In this document: positions 1 through 38,100 of the stretch, piece by piece
Position numbering within the stretch: position 1 is the first letter of the stretch
Layout: each line of letters starts with the position of its first letter
Assembly: GCF_033807715.1 (NCBI RefSeq)
Contig: NC_084590.1
Span: 36,111,505-36,175,504 of the forward strand
Direction: 5' to 3'
Length of the DNA stretch: 64,000 nucleotides
DNA from: Cololabis saira
Taxonomy: Eukaryota; Chordata; Actinopteri; Beloniformes; Belonidae
Made by a program: the position numbers and the translations under genes
The notes under the pieces: generated by a model
What the model saw: the letters and a program-made list of their open reading frames with translations, nothing else
Databases searched by the model: none
Told to the model about the DNA's origin: nothing

Positions 1-166
1 AGTGTTAATTGTGGAGGAAAAAATACTGCTATATAAAAAATATAAAACGTGTAGAGACTGGATTTATATTTTTATTTGTCCATATCTAACATGGTATTTA
101 CCATCAGAAACAGTCGATAACCGAGGGAATCGATCGTGAGGATTCAGGCGTACCTGTCAAATAAAC
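1..166 (+). promoter_or_regulatory. glod4: glod4 upstream region and 5' UTR
   Basis: This is the AT-rich leader before the first codon of glod4. No CpG-rich core, TATA box or repeat stands out, and the transcription start cannot be placed from sequence alone. Confidence 0.4.
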
Positions 167-3100
167 ATGGCTTTGAGACGAGCACTGCATTTCGTTTTCA
201 AAGTTGGTGACCGGGCCAAAACATCCACTTTTTACCGAGATGTTCTGGGCATGACGGTAATTTATGTCTGTAATTTGATGCCGACAGGATACGTTTGTTA
301 CTGTGGTCATCTGCCTAACTTCTAGTTATGATAACGGGATGATGCATCGATCAGTGTTGCACAACAGATTTCCTATGATAAATGGGAAATGTGAATGAAC
401 TGTCATAGTGACTGGTTATTTCCCTTTTGCTTCCAAATCATTTCAGGTTTTACGACATGAAGAGTTTGAGGAAGGCTGCAAAGCTTCTTGCAATGGGTAG
501 ATAATGGATGAAATCACGTTACTGAGTGGAAACAGACGTGCCAGGGTGCTAATACGAATGTATTTATCTTGTCTCTTTCAGTCCTTACGACGGGAAATGG
601 AGCAAAACTATGGTTGGCTTTGGCCCAGAGGATGACCACTTCGTTGCTGAACTGACATACAATTATGGGGTCGGAGAGTATCAGCTTGGGAATGACATCT
701 TGGTGGGTCAAAGTTCATTTGCACTTGGCCATGTTATGCAGTACAAAGTTGCAGAAGGTATATTTGTGTCTCTGTCTTCTTAGGGTATCACCCTGCAGTC
801 CAGCCGAGCTGTGAGCAATGCCAAACGCCTCGGTTGGCCTCTCACGGAGGTGGATGAGGCTCTGTATCTGACTCAGGCTCCAGGAGGATATCCCTTCTAC
901 CTTGTGGATAAAGAGCAGCCTCCTCATGGTGAATGTCTCCACACTCAGATCTCATTATTTCTGCATGAAAAGATATTGTCAGTAGGGCTGTTCGATTTTG
1001 CCCAAAAATAAAATCTCGATTTTTTTCTCTCAAAATCCGATTTTCGATTACGATTATCTTGTGAATTGACAAAAGGCAAAGAAATTATTTCAAATATGCT
1101 GTTTTTTTTATTGAACATTTGCCCCATTGGGCTTTAAGTGCAAACTTTGCTCTAATTAAACCAAAAATGAATGAATAAAGTGCAAAACTCTGTAAAATAA
1201 GTTGAACAAAAGTTTTAAAAAATATAATAAAATATAAAGTTTTATCTCTGAAAAAAAAAATCAGCAAATCAGCACTTGCAAACATACAGTAAGTTATATT
1301 TCCAATTAAATAAAACAAGACATTTTCTAATTAAACTAAACTGGGTCTTTGCATGCTAAATAATAATGCAACCCATGAAGGAGGTAGAGGTGTGTAATGT
1401 CAGTCATTACATTTGCTACTCACATTTGCAAGTTTTTTGCAAGGAACACGAGCCGGTCTACCGCATCTGGCTTGAGGGATGCCCGGTGGCATGTTACAAC
1501 GCCCCCTCCTACACTAAAGAGCCTCTCCAATGGGGCACTTGTCGCAGGTATTGAGAGGTATTTCCATCAATCATTAATATGGTATCAATCATTAATATGT
1601 GTGCAGACAAGGTAAAAAAAAAAAGTGAAAAATCGATTTTACGAGTTTCACGTTTTAACATCGTTCTAATTACATAATCGCGATTACGATTTAAAATCGA
1701 TTAATCGAACAGCCCTAATTGTCAGTGTAGTTTATGTAACCGTTCAGCAGTGCGGTTATTTATTAAATTAAACATACCAATTACAGGTTTCTTAAATTTT
1801 ACAAAAGCAAAGAATTGCCAAGTTTCATTTATCTACTTCGTTTAATTACAGAGGTTTTAACTTTATTGGTCACCAGTCAGCTTGTTGAAGCATTGATTGA
1901 CTGATTGATTGATATCTTTATTTCAAACACAAGAAAAAAAAAATTATAAAATTAAACAGCAAAACAATAAATCAATAACATAAAAAGAACAATAATAATC
2001 ACTACATGATAAAGTGTACATTTTCACCCTCCCCCCAAGCTAAGAGCCTGGGTGTCATCCTGGACAGCACACTATCTTTTCAATCCCACATCAATACCCG
2101 GTCTGCCTACTTCCATACGTAACATCAATCACCTCCGCTCCTCCCTTACCCCCCTTGTTCACAGCCTTGTCACTTCCTGCTTGGACTATTGCAACTCTCT
2201 CCTCCTCGGCCTCCCTCACAAATCCCTCCATAAACTCCAACTGGTGCAGAATTCAGCTGCCCGCATCATAACTCGGACCCCCTCCATCCATCACATCACT
2301 CCTGTCCTCCAACAGCTCCACTGGCTCCCGGTTTAGTTCCGCATTCAATTCAAGGTCCTGCTGTTCACATTCAAGGCCATCCACAACCTCGCCCCCCGTA
2401 TCTGTCTGATCTCCTCCACGTCCACACTCCCTCCCGAGCCCTAAGATCCTCTTCCTCCATACACCTGTCTGTCCCCTCCGCTCGTCTCACCACCATGGGG
2501 AGCAGAGCATTCAGCCGCTCTGCTCCTCGTCTCTGGAACTCTTTACCACCCAACTCAGGAACATTGACTCATTCCCTCTTTTCAAATCACAACTCAAAAC
2601 TCATCTGTTCAAGACTGCCTATCTCATTTAATCTTTATCTTTTTATTTTATTATCTTTATCTTAATTTAATTTAAACCTCTGCTGTTTTTAAATGCTTTT
2701 TGATGTTTTTTTAAATGTATTCTGCGGGTTCCATTTTTTTTAACATGTTGTGTACGGCCTAGAAAGGCGCCTTTAGAAATGAAATGTATTATTATTATTA
2801 TTATTACATTTGTTTACAAAGGTATGCCACGCATGTCACTATAGGCTATAAGTAAATATGAAGCAGACATTTCAAGTTTCTGTTCCAGAAAACTGTAAAT
2901 TTTCAGGCTCTCAGCATTTTATTTTATTTATTTATTTGCCATTTTTACCCCCCTGGGCTCATGGCTCTGATCATTTGTCCCCAGATCCTGTGCAGAAAGT
3001 TTGCCTCGGTGTGTCAGACCTGCAGAGATCAGTTCACTACTGGACTACACTCTTGGGTATGGCGGTAATGGGCAAAAATGAGGACAAGAAGACAGTGCTG

Positions 3101-3251
3101 TTGGGATTCACAGACTCTCAAGTGAGTCAAAGAAGTGAATATGTGATCTGTTCTTTAGAGTATACTTAAAGAAATGAACACGAGTTACCCTGTTGAGTGT
3201 TTCATGATGGTAAGTAATGAATGTATTACAGCATGTATGTATGTGTGTGTG

Positions 3252-3299
<48 letters not shown>

Positions 3300-3945
3300 T
3301 TATTTATCTATTAATTTTGTCTCTGTGTAGTGTAAACTAGAACTTCGGGATGTCGGTGGGACAGTTGACCATGGAACAGCATTTGGGAGAATAGCATTTT
3401 CATGCCCACGAGAGCAAGTAAAACATTTTCTTTGACAAAACTCTCTAAATGATTCATTCTGAAAAATTCTACTTGGCATAACATACACATATTATTTACA
3501 TCATCATAGTTGCCAGATCTTGAAGCCTTGTTGAAAAAGGAAAACCAGAAAATTCTCACTCCGCTAGTTAGTCTGGACACTCCTGGAAAAGCCACGGTGG
3601 AAGTGGTTATTTTAGCTGACCCGGTAAGTGTGTTATCAAAATAATGATGTTAGCAAATACATTAAAAAATAACTGTATTAACTGTAAATGTTTGTTTTAG
3701 GATGGCCATGAGATTTGTTTTGTGGGAGATGAGGCGTTCAGGCAACTATCTGCTGTGGACCCTAAAGGAAAAGAGTTGCTTGATAAAGTTGGTATTGCTT
3801 AGCTTTTTACTCTCTATTCTAAATATGCAATAGGTCATAAATATTCACTGTTGTTTGTTTATTTAAAACTTGTTTTCAGGCAATGGCTGAGGATAAAAGT
3901 GATGAGTGGTTTGCAAAACACAAGAAACAGAAGGCCGCTGCTTGA
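167..3945 (+). CDS. glod4: Glyoxalase domain-containing protein 4 (GLOD4), 9 exons
   Basis: Exons joined in frame: 167-256, 447-496, 582-702, 784-928, 2985-3121, 3331-3417, 3510-3623, 3701-3787, 3880-3945 (897 nt, 298 aa plus stop). The protein starts [19 protein letters not shown] and ends in the [10 protein letters not shown] region typical of GLOD4. It has two vicinal-oxygen-chelate (glyoxalase/bleomycin-resistance fold) domains, roughly residues 4-125 and 131-260; the second opens with [18 protein letters not shown]. The family has no firmly assigned substrate; mammalian GLOD4 is reported as mitochondrial/cytosolic, which is family knowledge. Length matches the 298-aa human isoform. The exon 8 donor (AAA then gttggt) is weak, but it is the only one that keeps the conserved [14 protein letters not shown] reading. 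Intron 4 is long (2.06 kb) because it carries a hAT element and an L2-like LINE. Confidence 0.95.
975..1725. mobile_element. Non-autonomous hAT element with 8-bp TSD
   Basis: The element spans 983-1717 (735 bp). It begins TAGGGCTGTTCGATT and ends AATCGAACAGCCCTA, a perfect 15-bp terminal inverted repeat. It is flanked by the exact 8-bp direct repeat ATTGTCAG (975-982 and 1718-1725), the target-duplication size of the hAT superfamily. No transposase frame is visible. It lies in glod4 intron 4. Confidence 0.9.
2037..2806 (+). mobile_element. 5'-truncated L2-like LINE fragment
   Basis: The + strand encodes the end of a LINE reverse transcriptase: an [16 protein letters not shown] start, [27 protein letters not shown] and [14 protein letters not shown], then frames broken by stops. 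The 3' end has the GGCGCCTTTAGAAATGAAATG tail and an ATT microsatellite (about 2788-2806), as in L2-like elements. It lies in glod4 intron 4 and is a dead copy. A separate T-rich LINE-tail-like piece occurs just before it at about 1885-1990. Confidence 0.8.
3254..3298. repeat. (TA)n microsatellite
   Basis: An uninterrupted TA run after a short GT run, in glod4 intron 5, about 30 bp before the exon 6 acceptor. Confidence 0.95.
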
Positions 3946-4357
3946 GATGGAGAGGATTGGCTGTAAAACTGTCCACCTGTACGTGTCAACAGCTGATGTG
4001 ATAATGAGTTGCTAAACAAGACACTAACAGCATGAATCCCGTAATTTCAATTAGGTTCTGCTTAGACTGGCTGTGGGAGCGATTTCCCTGAAAAGGCTTG
4101 CCAGAAGGCGCTGGAATGGACCAATTCATCAATGATTGATGTTTTTTCCAGTAAATGATACATAGATGTTGCAATTTTTTTTTTTTTTATGAAACTTATT
4201 CTTTTAAATTAAAAGCATTGGCAAGACCATGACATGAATTTTGTTGTTGTAAATCTTTCAGCTCCTCTATCCATTGTGACATATTCAATCATAATTAAGA
4301 GTAATTCAGCAGTAGATTGATTTATAGAGAAATGTTTGTAAAACTCTTGGCAGTCAT
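3946..4357 (+). other. glod4: glod4 3' UTR and downstream spacer
   Basis: Non-coding sequence after the glod4 stop. An ATTAAA hexamer at 4208-4213, just after an 11-nt T run, is the best candidate poly(A) signal. Nothing coding is visible. Confidence 0.5.
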
Positions 4358-4595
4358 TAGATTAGATTAGATTAGATTCAACTTTATTGTCATTGCACAG
4401 AGTACACGTACTGAGACAACGAAATGCAGTTGGTATCTAACCAGAAGTGCAAAGAAGCAGAAAAGAGAGGAATGTACAGTCGTATAAAATAATGAGATAC
4501 AGTGTGAGCAAAGTGAGCAGCAGTTTTGTAAACTGTGACAAACTATGAAAGGATATATACAGTATGAAAGATATGTACAATACAGTAAAGTAGTA
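4358..4595 (-). mobile_element. LINE 3'-end fragment (minus orientation)
   Basis: It begins with a reiterated ATTAG run followed by a TTCAACTTTATTGTCATTGC segment. Read on the minus strand this is a LINE 3' UTR ending in a short tandem tail, a common fish repeat. A related start, a reiterated GATTA run, occurs at about 8615. No coding part remains. Confidence 0.5.
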
Positions 4596-4930
4596 GTGTT
4601 GGGGTGGTGGTAGTCTAGTGGCTACAGAGGTGGGCTTGTGACTGGAGGAGCCAGGTTCAAGCGCCAGAATGGCAAACAATGAACCAGATGAACCACCTTC
4701 GGCCCCTGAGAAAGATCCTTAACCTTAATTGCTCAATAAAATGGTCTGTCCCAGTTGCCTGATTGTCTCAGATGTATGTTGCTTTGGATAAAAGCGCCTG
4801 CTAAATAACAACAACAGTAGTAGTAGTAGTAGTAGTCTCAGTATGTCGCTTTGGATAAAAGCGCCTGCTAATGGTAGTAGTAGTAGTAAATTATGCTGAG
4901 ACTATAAATTATAAACATGAGAATATACAG
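4596..4930 (+). mobile_element. tRNA-derived SINE with L2-type 3' tail
   Basis: The head resembles a tRNA gene with polymerase III boxes: A-box-like TAGTCTAGTGG (about 4610) and B-box GGTTCAAGC (about 4653). The body ends with the widespread fish tail containing TTTGGATAAAAGCGCCTGCT, present twice (about 4783 and 4849) and separated by AGT triplets. That hairpin-forming tail is shared with L2-clade LINEs (family knowledge). The second copy looks like a tandem duplication of the tail. Confidence 0.65.
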
Positions 4931-5124
4931 TATAAAGAATAGAATATGTGCAGTCCGTTTGGAGACAATAAAAAAGAGCAGCAGTTTGTTAAATAGCAGA
5001 TGTTTTTTTGTTTTGTTTTGTTTTTTGTTATATTTATATTTATAAGTCAGTGCAATGTTCAGTTGATTCAGGGTGATACTACTTCATGTAATAAAAGGGA
5101 AATGTTCATTGTTTTATTGTTTTA

Positions 5125-5681
5125 GCATGAACTCAGTGTTTTTAATGTAATGAATGAATGTGATAGTAGTTGGTAGATGGAGGTGTTCCAGCATGAATTC
5201 AGTGTTTTTAATTTAATGAATGAATGTGATAGTAATGTTGGTAGATGGAGGTGTTCCAGCATGAATGTGATAGTAGTTGGTAGATGGAGGTGTTCCAGCA
5301 TGAGTTCAGTGTTTTTAATGTAATGAATGAATGTGATAGTAGTTGGTAGGTGGAGGTGTTCCAGCATGAATGTGATAGTAGTTGGTAGGTGGAGGTGTTC
5401 CAGCATGAATGTGATAGTAATGTATGTAGATGGAGGTGTTCCAGCATGAATGTGATAGTAGTTGGTAGATGGAGGTGTTCCAGCATGAATGTGATAGTAG
5501 TTGGTAGATGGAGGTGTTCCAGCATGAATGTGATAGTAGTTGGTAGATGGAGGTGTTCCAGCATGAATGTGATAGTAATGTATGTAGATGGAGGTGTTCC
5601 AGCATGAATGTGATAGTAATGTATGTAGATGGAGGTGTTCCAGCATGAATGTGATAGTAGTTGGTAGATGGAGGTGTTCCT
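5125..5681. repeat. Minisatellite, about 39-bp unit
   Basis: About 12-14 tandem units read GGTAGATGGAGGTGTTCCAG followed by CATGAATGTGATAGTAGTT. Some units carry an extra segment (CAGTGTTTTTAATGTAATGA) and some have AATGTATG in place of AGTTG. The array ends about 10-20 bp before the probable first exon of bltp2. The long open frames across it on both strands arise from the unit length being divisible by three and are not genes. Confidence 0.95.
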
Positions 5682-5689
5682 CTGCGTGT

Positions 5690-5787
5690 CAGATGATGCC
5701 AGCCCAGCAGGGCGGACCTGAGCTCGGTGTTCACTCACTCACTCAGCTCACACTGTCAACCCAAACTGCTGCTTCAAATATGACTCG
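5690..5787 (+). other. bltp2: Probable bltp2 non-coding exon 1 / promoter-proximal region
   Basis: A non-repetitive GC-richer stretch directly after the minisatellite ends at a strong donor (CTCG then gtaagtgag, gt at 5788). The coding start is at 6355 in a later exon, so this is best read as the 5' UTR exon. The transcription start is not determined. Confidence 0.5.
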
Positions 5788-5879
5788 GTAAGTGAGTTTG
5801 ATCCTCATTTAAATACAATATAAGGACACCAAACGGAGCTGCTGCGTGTTTTATCCTCGCAGTGCTGCTCAGCCAGCCC

Positions 5880-6017
5880 TTAAAGGCTGATTTATGGTTC
5901 CGCGTTAAATAGACGCAGAACCTATGCCGTAGGGTACGGCGTAGGTTACGCGGCGACGCACACCGTACGTTGTGCGTCTCCGCGATGATTTAACGCGGAA
6001 CCATAAATCAGCCCTTA
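5880..6017. mobile_element. 132-bp foldback MITE, copy 1
   Basis: Element 5883-6014 is flanked by TTA. It starts AAGGCTGATTTATGGTTCCG and ends with the near-exact inverse CGGAACCATAAATCAGCCC, so almost the whole element can fold into a hairpin. Copy 2 at 16597-16728 has the same 132-bp length. The 3-bp TWA duplication suggests a PIF/Harbinger-type origin (inference). It sits in the 5' UTR intron of bltp2. Confidence 0.85.
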
Positions 6018-6354
6018 GTACGCAGGGCTGCTAGCACAGATTGGTCTTTATTTTTTATTTTTTTAACTAAACGTAAACCGTGTTTGGCGTTTGTTGGTTA
6101 ACACGGAAACACGACGCCAGCAGATAACCGTGGTCTCCGTCGTGACAGTCACGGGGAGAGTGAGTTAATGTAAATGTTTGACAGACTTGGTGGTGAAGTT
6201 TAGCTGTGTGCTAACGGCTAACAACAATCACCCAACTCAAGGCTTTTATTTTATTTTGCCAGTGATTCCAGATGAGTGTTGATCTGTCCTCTCTGCAGCA
6301 GCTGGTAGCAGATAGGGACCCATGTCCAGGATCTGGGTGTGAACTGGGGACACA

Positions 6355-33800
<27,446 letters not shown>

Positions 33801-34575
33801 AGAAAAGCAACAGTCAGAACTTGACTGCTCTCCAGCAGCTGCACGTTCGGGGTCAGATCATCACTCTGCCTTTTGTGAATCATGTTGGAAAAAAAAAAGG
33901 GAAAAACATTTCAAGTATTTTTGAAGAAAACATTTCTATATCACTTGAGCCTGCTGAACTTGTGTTTTTGTGTCTCATGCCTCCCTGCAGGGAACTCAGA
34001 CATCTCCACATTTACCAGTGTGCCATTATGACCAAATATACATGTATATGTACAATATTTGTTTGTGTGTCCCATAGAAATCCTCAGAATTTAAAAAAAT
34101 AAATACAAAATCTGCAGCTCTGGAAATAATGAATGCTGCGGGGAGGATTTTACAGTCTGTAGCTAGCACTAAACACTTATTGTTTCCTCCGCTTTTGCTG
34201 ATGCACCAATGAGAGATGGACTTCCTGCTGGTTCGGGAAGTTTAAATATTACAGGATCTGCTCAAGTAAACTGAGAAACACCTCCACTGCTGACAGCGGT
34301 CAACAACAGACTACTTATACTGTACGCTACAGATGAATATATCAAGAGTTTGTTTTATAATTTATAGAAGTCGATCGTGGCTCGGTGACTGTCAATTTGA
34401 CATGAAGGCCCTTTCCCACAACAGATTTTATTTTCTTGTTCTATGGAAGTCCTCTCACGTTTTACTGTACCTCACCTCAGTGCAATTGATCAAGGACAGC
34501 AGCAAAAACACGTTCATGCATTGTGAAATGTTTGTGGTATTGTGGCAAAGATTTTGCAGCTAATGGCCATATATA

Positions 34576-34611
<36 letters not shown>

Positions 34612-34793
34612 GTAATTTTAACACTAAAGCACTTTTTATGCAAAGCATTTTTGATATTTTTGTAACTATGGCTGTCTTTTTTTTTGTTTTGTTGGGTTAC
34701 TTGTGCTTCTTCTCAGTTCCCTCGGTTATTATCTTAATTCAAGCAGCTGTTTTCACATTTCTCCGTGGCTTATAGTTTATCTTTAAATAAAAG
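33801..34793 (+). terminator. bltp2: bltp2 3' UTR with poly(A) signal
   Basis: About 1 kb of non-coding sequence follows the stop. AATAAA at 34786-34791 is the likely poly(A) signal. A GT microsatellite lies at about 34580-34608. Confidence 0.7.
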
Positions 34794-34841
34794 TGTTGAA
34801 GTCTCTCCCTCCGTGTCTTCTGGTCTGTGGGTTACTGAGGG

Positions 34842-35106
34842 GTGATTGATCACCGATCTGACAGGTTGAACTGGAGCGGAATCGAGCTCGGGCTGCAGCC
34901 GCGAGAGGTTTCCATTCTCGGACGAAAACACAACCACGTGGGCGGGATGGATGACCGCAACACGACGGAGCCCGACCGGCAGCTGCCGGGATTCCCAGCT
35001 CTGCCGTCTGCATGTAACAATGGTTTATCCTGCATGTAACACTGGTTATCCTGCATGTATCTCTGGTTTATCCTGCATGTAACTCTGGTTTATCCGCGAG
35101 GATGCG
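34842..35106 (+). promoter_or_regulatory. rskr: rskr promoter/5' UTR with four tandem repeats
   Basis: About 300 bp separate the bltp2 poly(A) signal from the rskr start. Four direct repeats of CTGCATGTAACTCTGGTTTATC (21-22 bp) at 35008-35094 run almost to the start codon. An ATG at 35102, five bases before the chosen start, opens an out-of-frame upstream frame. Confidence 0.6.
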
Positions 35107-38100
35107 ATGGGCAGTGAGAGCAGTAAGAGCAGAAAGGTGAGTGCGCTCGCACGGTTCTGTTTTCGGTTTGTTGTGTAGACGTTTGAAGCGGTTGCAGGTT
35201 TCCCAGCGCTGCGGTGTTATTTATTTATTAAGTAGTATCCTTGTCGATCCCAGGATGGGAATTAGCCACTAATGAAAGTTGAAAAGGGGAGGCATTGATC
35301 AGATAAGTGCTTGCACTTGCTGCAGGATGTTTGTGGAGCTGATGACTTCAGCCGCGGACTGGAAAGTGTTTACAAATGTTTGCCTGAATGTTTTAAGGTT
35401 CATCTCCTGTGTTTAGTGGATTTAAAATGCTAAACTCAATTTTATTCCATGCTTTTATTTGCAAAGATTAACACATTGACACAGTTCATTTTGATATTCT
35501 TCTTCAAAAATGATTACACTATGGATTTGCTGGAATCACTCGTGTGGCTTTTCAATTATATTCATAACCGTCAGCATTTTGTTATCATTGATGGTAAATC
35601 ATCAGAGAGGGCTGCCTTAAAATGCGGGGTCCCCCAGGGGTCTGTACTAGGGCCCCTGTTATTTTTTATTTCTATAAATGATTTGGCCGCAGCCTTGTCC
35701 CCCTTGTTTCCTGTACTTTTGGAGGTGATACAAACTTATTTATTTCACATAATGATTTTTCATCTCTAATGGGAAAGGCTAACCAAACATTTCAAAATGG
35801 TTTAAACTTAACAAATTATAACTGAATATAAACAAATCTAATTTTATTATATTTACATCAAAAAATACAATATATTGTAAATCTAACAGCGGTCTGTCTG
35901 TAGGAGATGACCCGCTCACTCAGGTTACTTCAACAACCTTCCTTAGTGTAATTATCCATGAAAGTTTAAGCTGGAAAAACCACACCAACCATGTCTGTAA
36001 AAAAATATCTAAATCTATTGGTATTATTGGCAAATTCCGTAGTTTGGTGAATGAAAATTGTCTCCCAACTCTTTATTATAGCTTGATATATCCATATCTC
36101 ATTTACTGTAATATTATTTGGGGAGCTACCTATAACACACATCTTCATAAACGTAATATGTTGCAAAGAAGATTCTGCAGGATTGCCACACACAGTAATT
36201 GGTCTGCTCATTCTGCCCCTCTTTTCAAACAACTCAATATTTTACCCATCTTTAAGTTAAATACATATCAAACCTGCATTTTTATTTTCAAAGTATTGTT
36301 CCTGCCAGTTTCATTTTCTTTGCCATGTAAAGACTTTTTTCAGTTCAACATTGATATGCACCATTTTAATACAAGGCAGGCTAATCTAATCTCCCTAAGT
36401 TCCGTACTGGTTTGTGTCAGTTCTCCATCAGATACAGGGGTGCCCAGTTATGGAACACTTATACAGCAATCTCGTCTACCTTCATTCAATCATTTTAAAC
36501 ATAAGCTCAGGACACATTTAATTCATCAGATTACCTAATGATATTTATAGATTTGTTATTTTTTCTTTAATTATGTAGATAATAGATTTAATTGATTTTG
36601 GCTGCGGCCAAATCATTTATATAAATCATAATAGATTTAATTGATGTAGATTTAATTATGTAGTATTCTATTCATGCTGCTGTTTATTTGCTTTGTCTTT
36701 GTTTTTAGACTGCAATCATGTATTCTGCATATTTTAAATATTTGTGCCTTGTATAAGCCCCTTGGGCTTTTTTGCCTCAGCCTAGCACATTACCAATCTC
36801 TTTTTACATTTGTATGTTACTTGTTCTGTTTTTTATACTGTGCTGAATACATAAATCAAATCAAAAGATTTACAGCAACAGTCAAAATCAGCAAAACGCA
36901 CAGAACCAGATAAACATGGACAAAAAAACTGTTACTGTGTTTTAGGAAATGAAGTTGAAATCATAAAATCTCAGCTTTGTTCATTTATAATGTCACTGAC
37001 GTGAAAGAGGTGCAATTAAAGTGAATGTTCATGTTTATATGTGCAATCTGTATAAATTAATTGTTTTGTCTCTTTTATAACTTTGAAAGTTTATCAAAAT
37101 GAGATTTGAACACAATATAAAATCATTACTATGGTTTAATTAAAAGTATATACAGTTATAACTACTTGCTTTTTATATGAAAAAATGCAGCAGATGGTTC
37201 TGATACGGTCAAAATCAACCAATCCCTCCTATTGAAGATTGTTTATAGTTTCAGCATTTTTGTGGCTGCCATGGTTTAGGGAAGGAGGGTCTTCAGTTGG
37301 TTGTAGTTTTCAGTTTGTGCCACTAGATGGCATCAGATCCTGGAACTTGGAATTTTGTTAAGAATTACTTTCAGTACATTTTTAGTAACACTTCTAGATT
37401 TTCAGTCTCTTATGTTGTCCCACTTTAAATTATGACTTTTGGAGATTCTTTTACCTTGCTTGGTATATTTAGTAATTGTAAAATTCCTAAATTATTCACC
37501 AGTGCATCATGTGCTCTGCAGACCATACAGCAAATAAAAATCATTATATTAGCTGCATGTCATGTTTTTTTCCTTATAAATGTAGAGAGAACTTCCAGCT
37601 GTTCAGCGTCGACTCAGTCACGGGTTCCTCTCGAGTGTCGGGGTCTCGGTTGCTCACAGACTTGGACACTCAGCTATGTTTTCTCAGTCGCTGAGACTGG
37701 ACGTCCAACCGCCCGTCTCAAGCCCCCCGCTTCCTCCGGAGGAGGGTGGTGAGGCATCAGGCGTATTGGCTCCTCCAGCTTTCATCTCTGTCTTTCTGCC
37801 AGAGTTCCCTCAGCGTAGATTTCCTGCACCGGAGCACTTCCAGGTACGCTGGTCTGCTCTGTGATCTTTACAGAATGGAGATGAAAAAAGCTGCAACAGA
37901 AACAGAGAGTTTTCTTGTATTTCTGTGCCCACAGGTCCTGGGCTTCATCGCTAAAGGCTCATTTGGACCCATCCTGAAGATCATGGATGTCTGTAAAGAC
38001 AAGATTTATGCTGTTAAGGTTTGTTCAGTCATAGTTAATAAAGTTCTAAATAGTGCAAACAATTTTAGTTCAGTTTTATGTGTTGTACAGGTTCTAACAA

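Noticed and set aside
4600..4670. tRNA gene (A and B boxes)
   Set aside because: The head is part of a SINE with a LINE-type tail and does not fold as an intact tRNA; the same applies to 12400-12465.
5122..5791. ORFs up to 176 aa and a CRISPR-like look to the repeated units
   Set aside because: Tandem 39-bp minisatellite without distinct spacers; unit length divisible by three keeps frames open.
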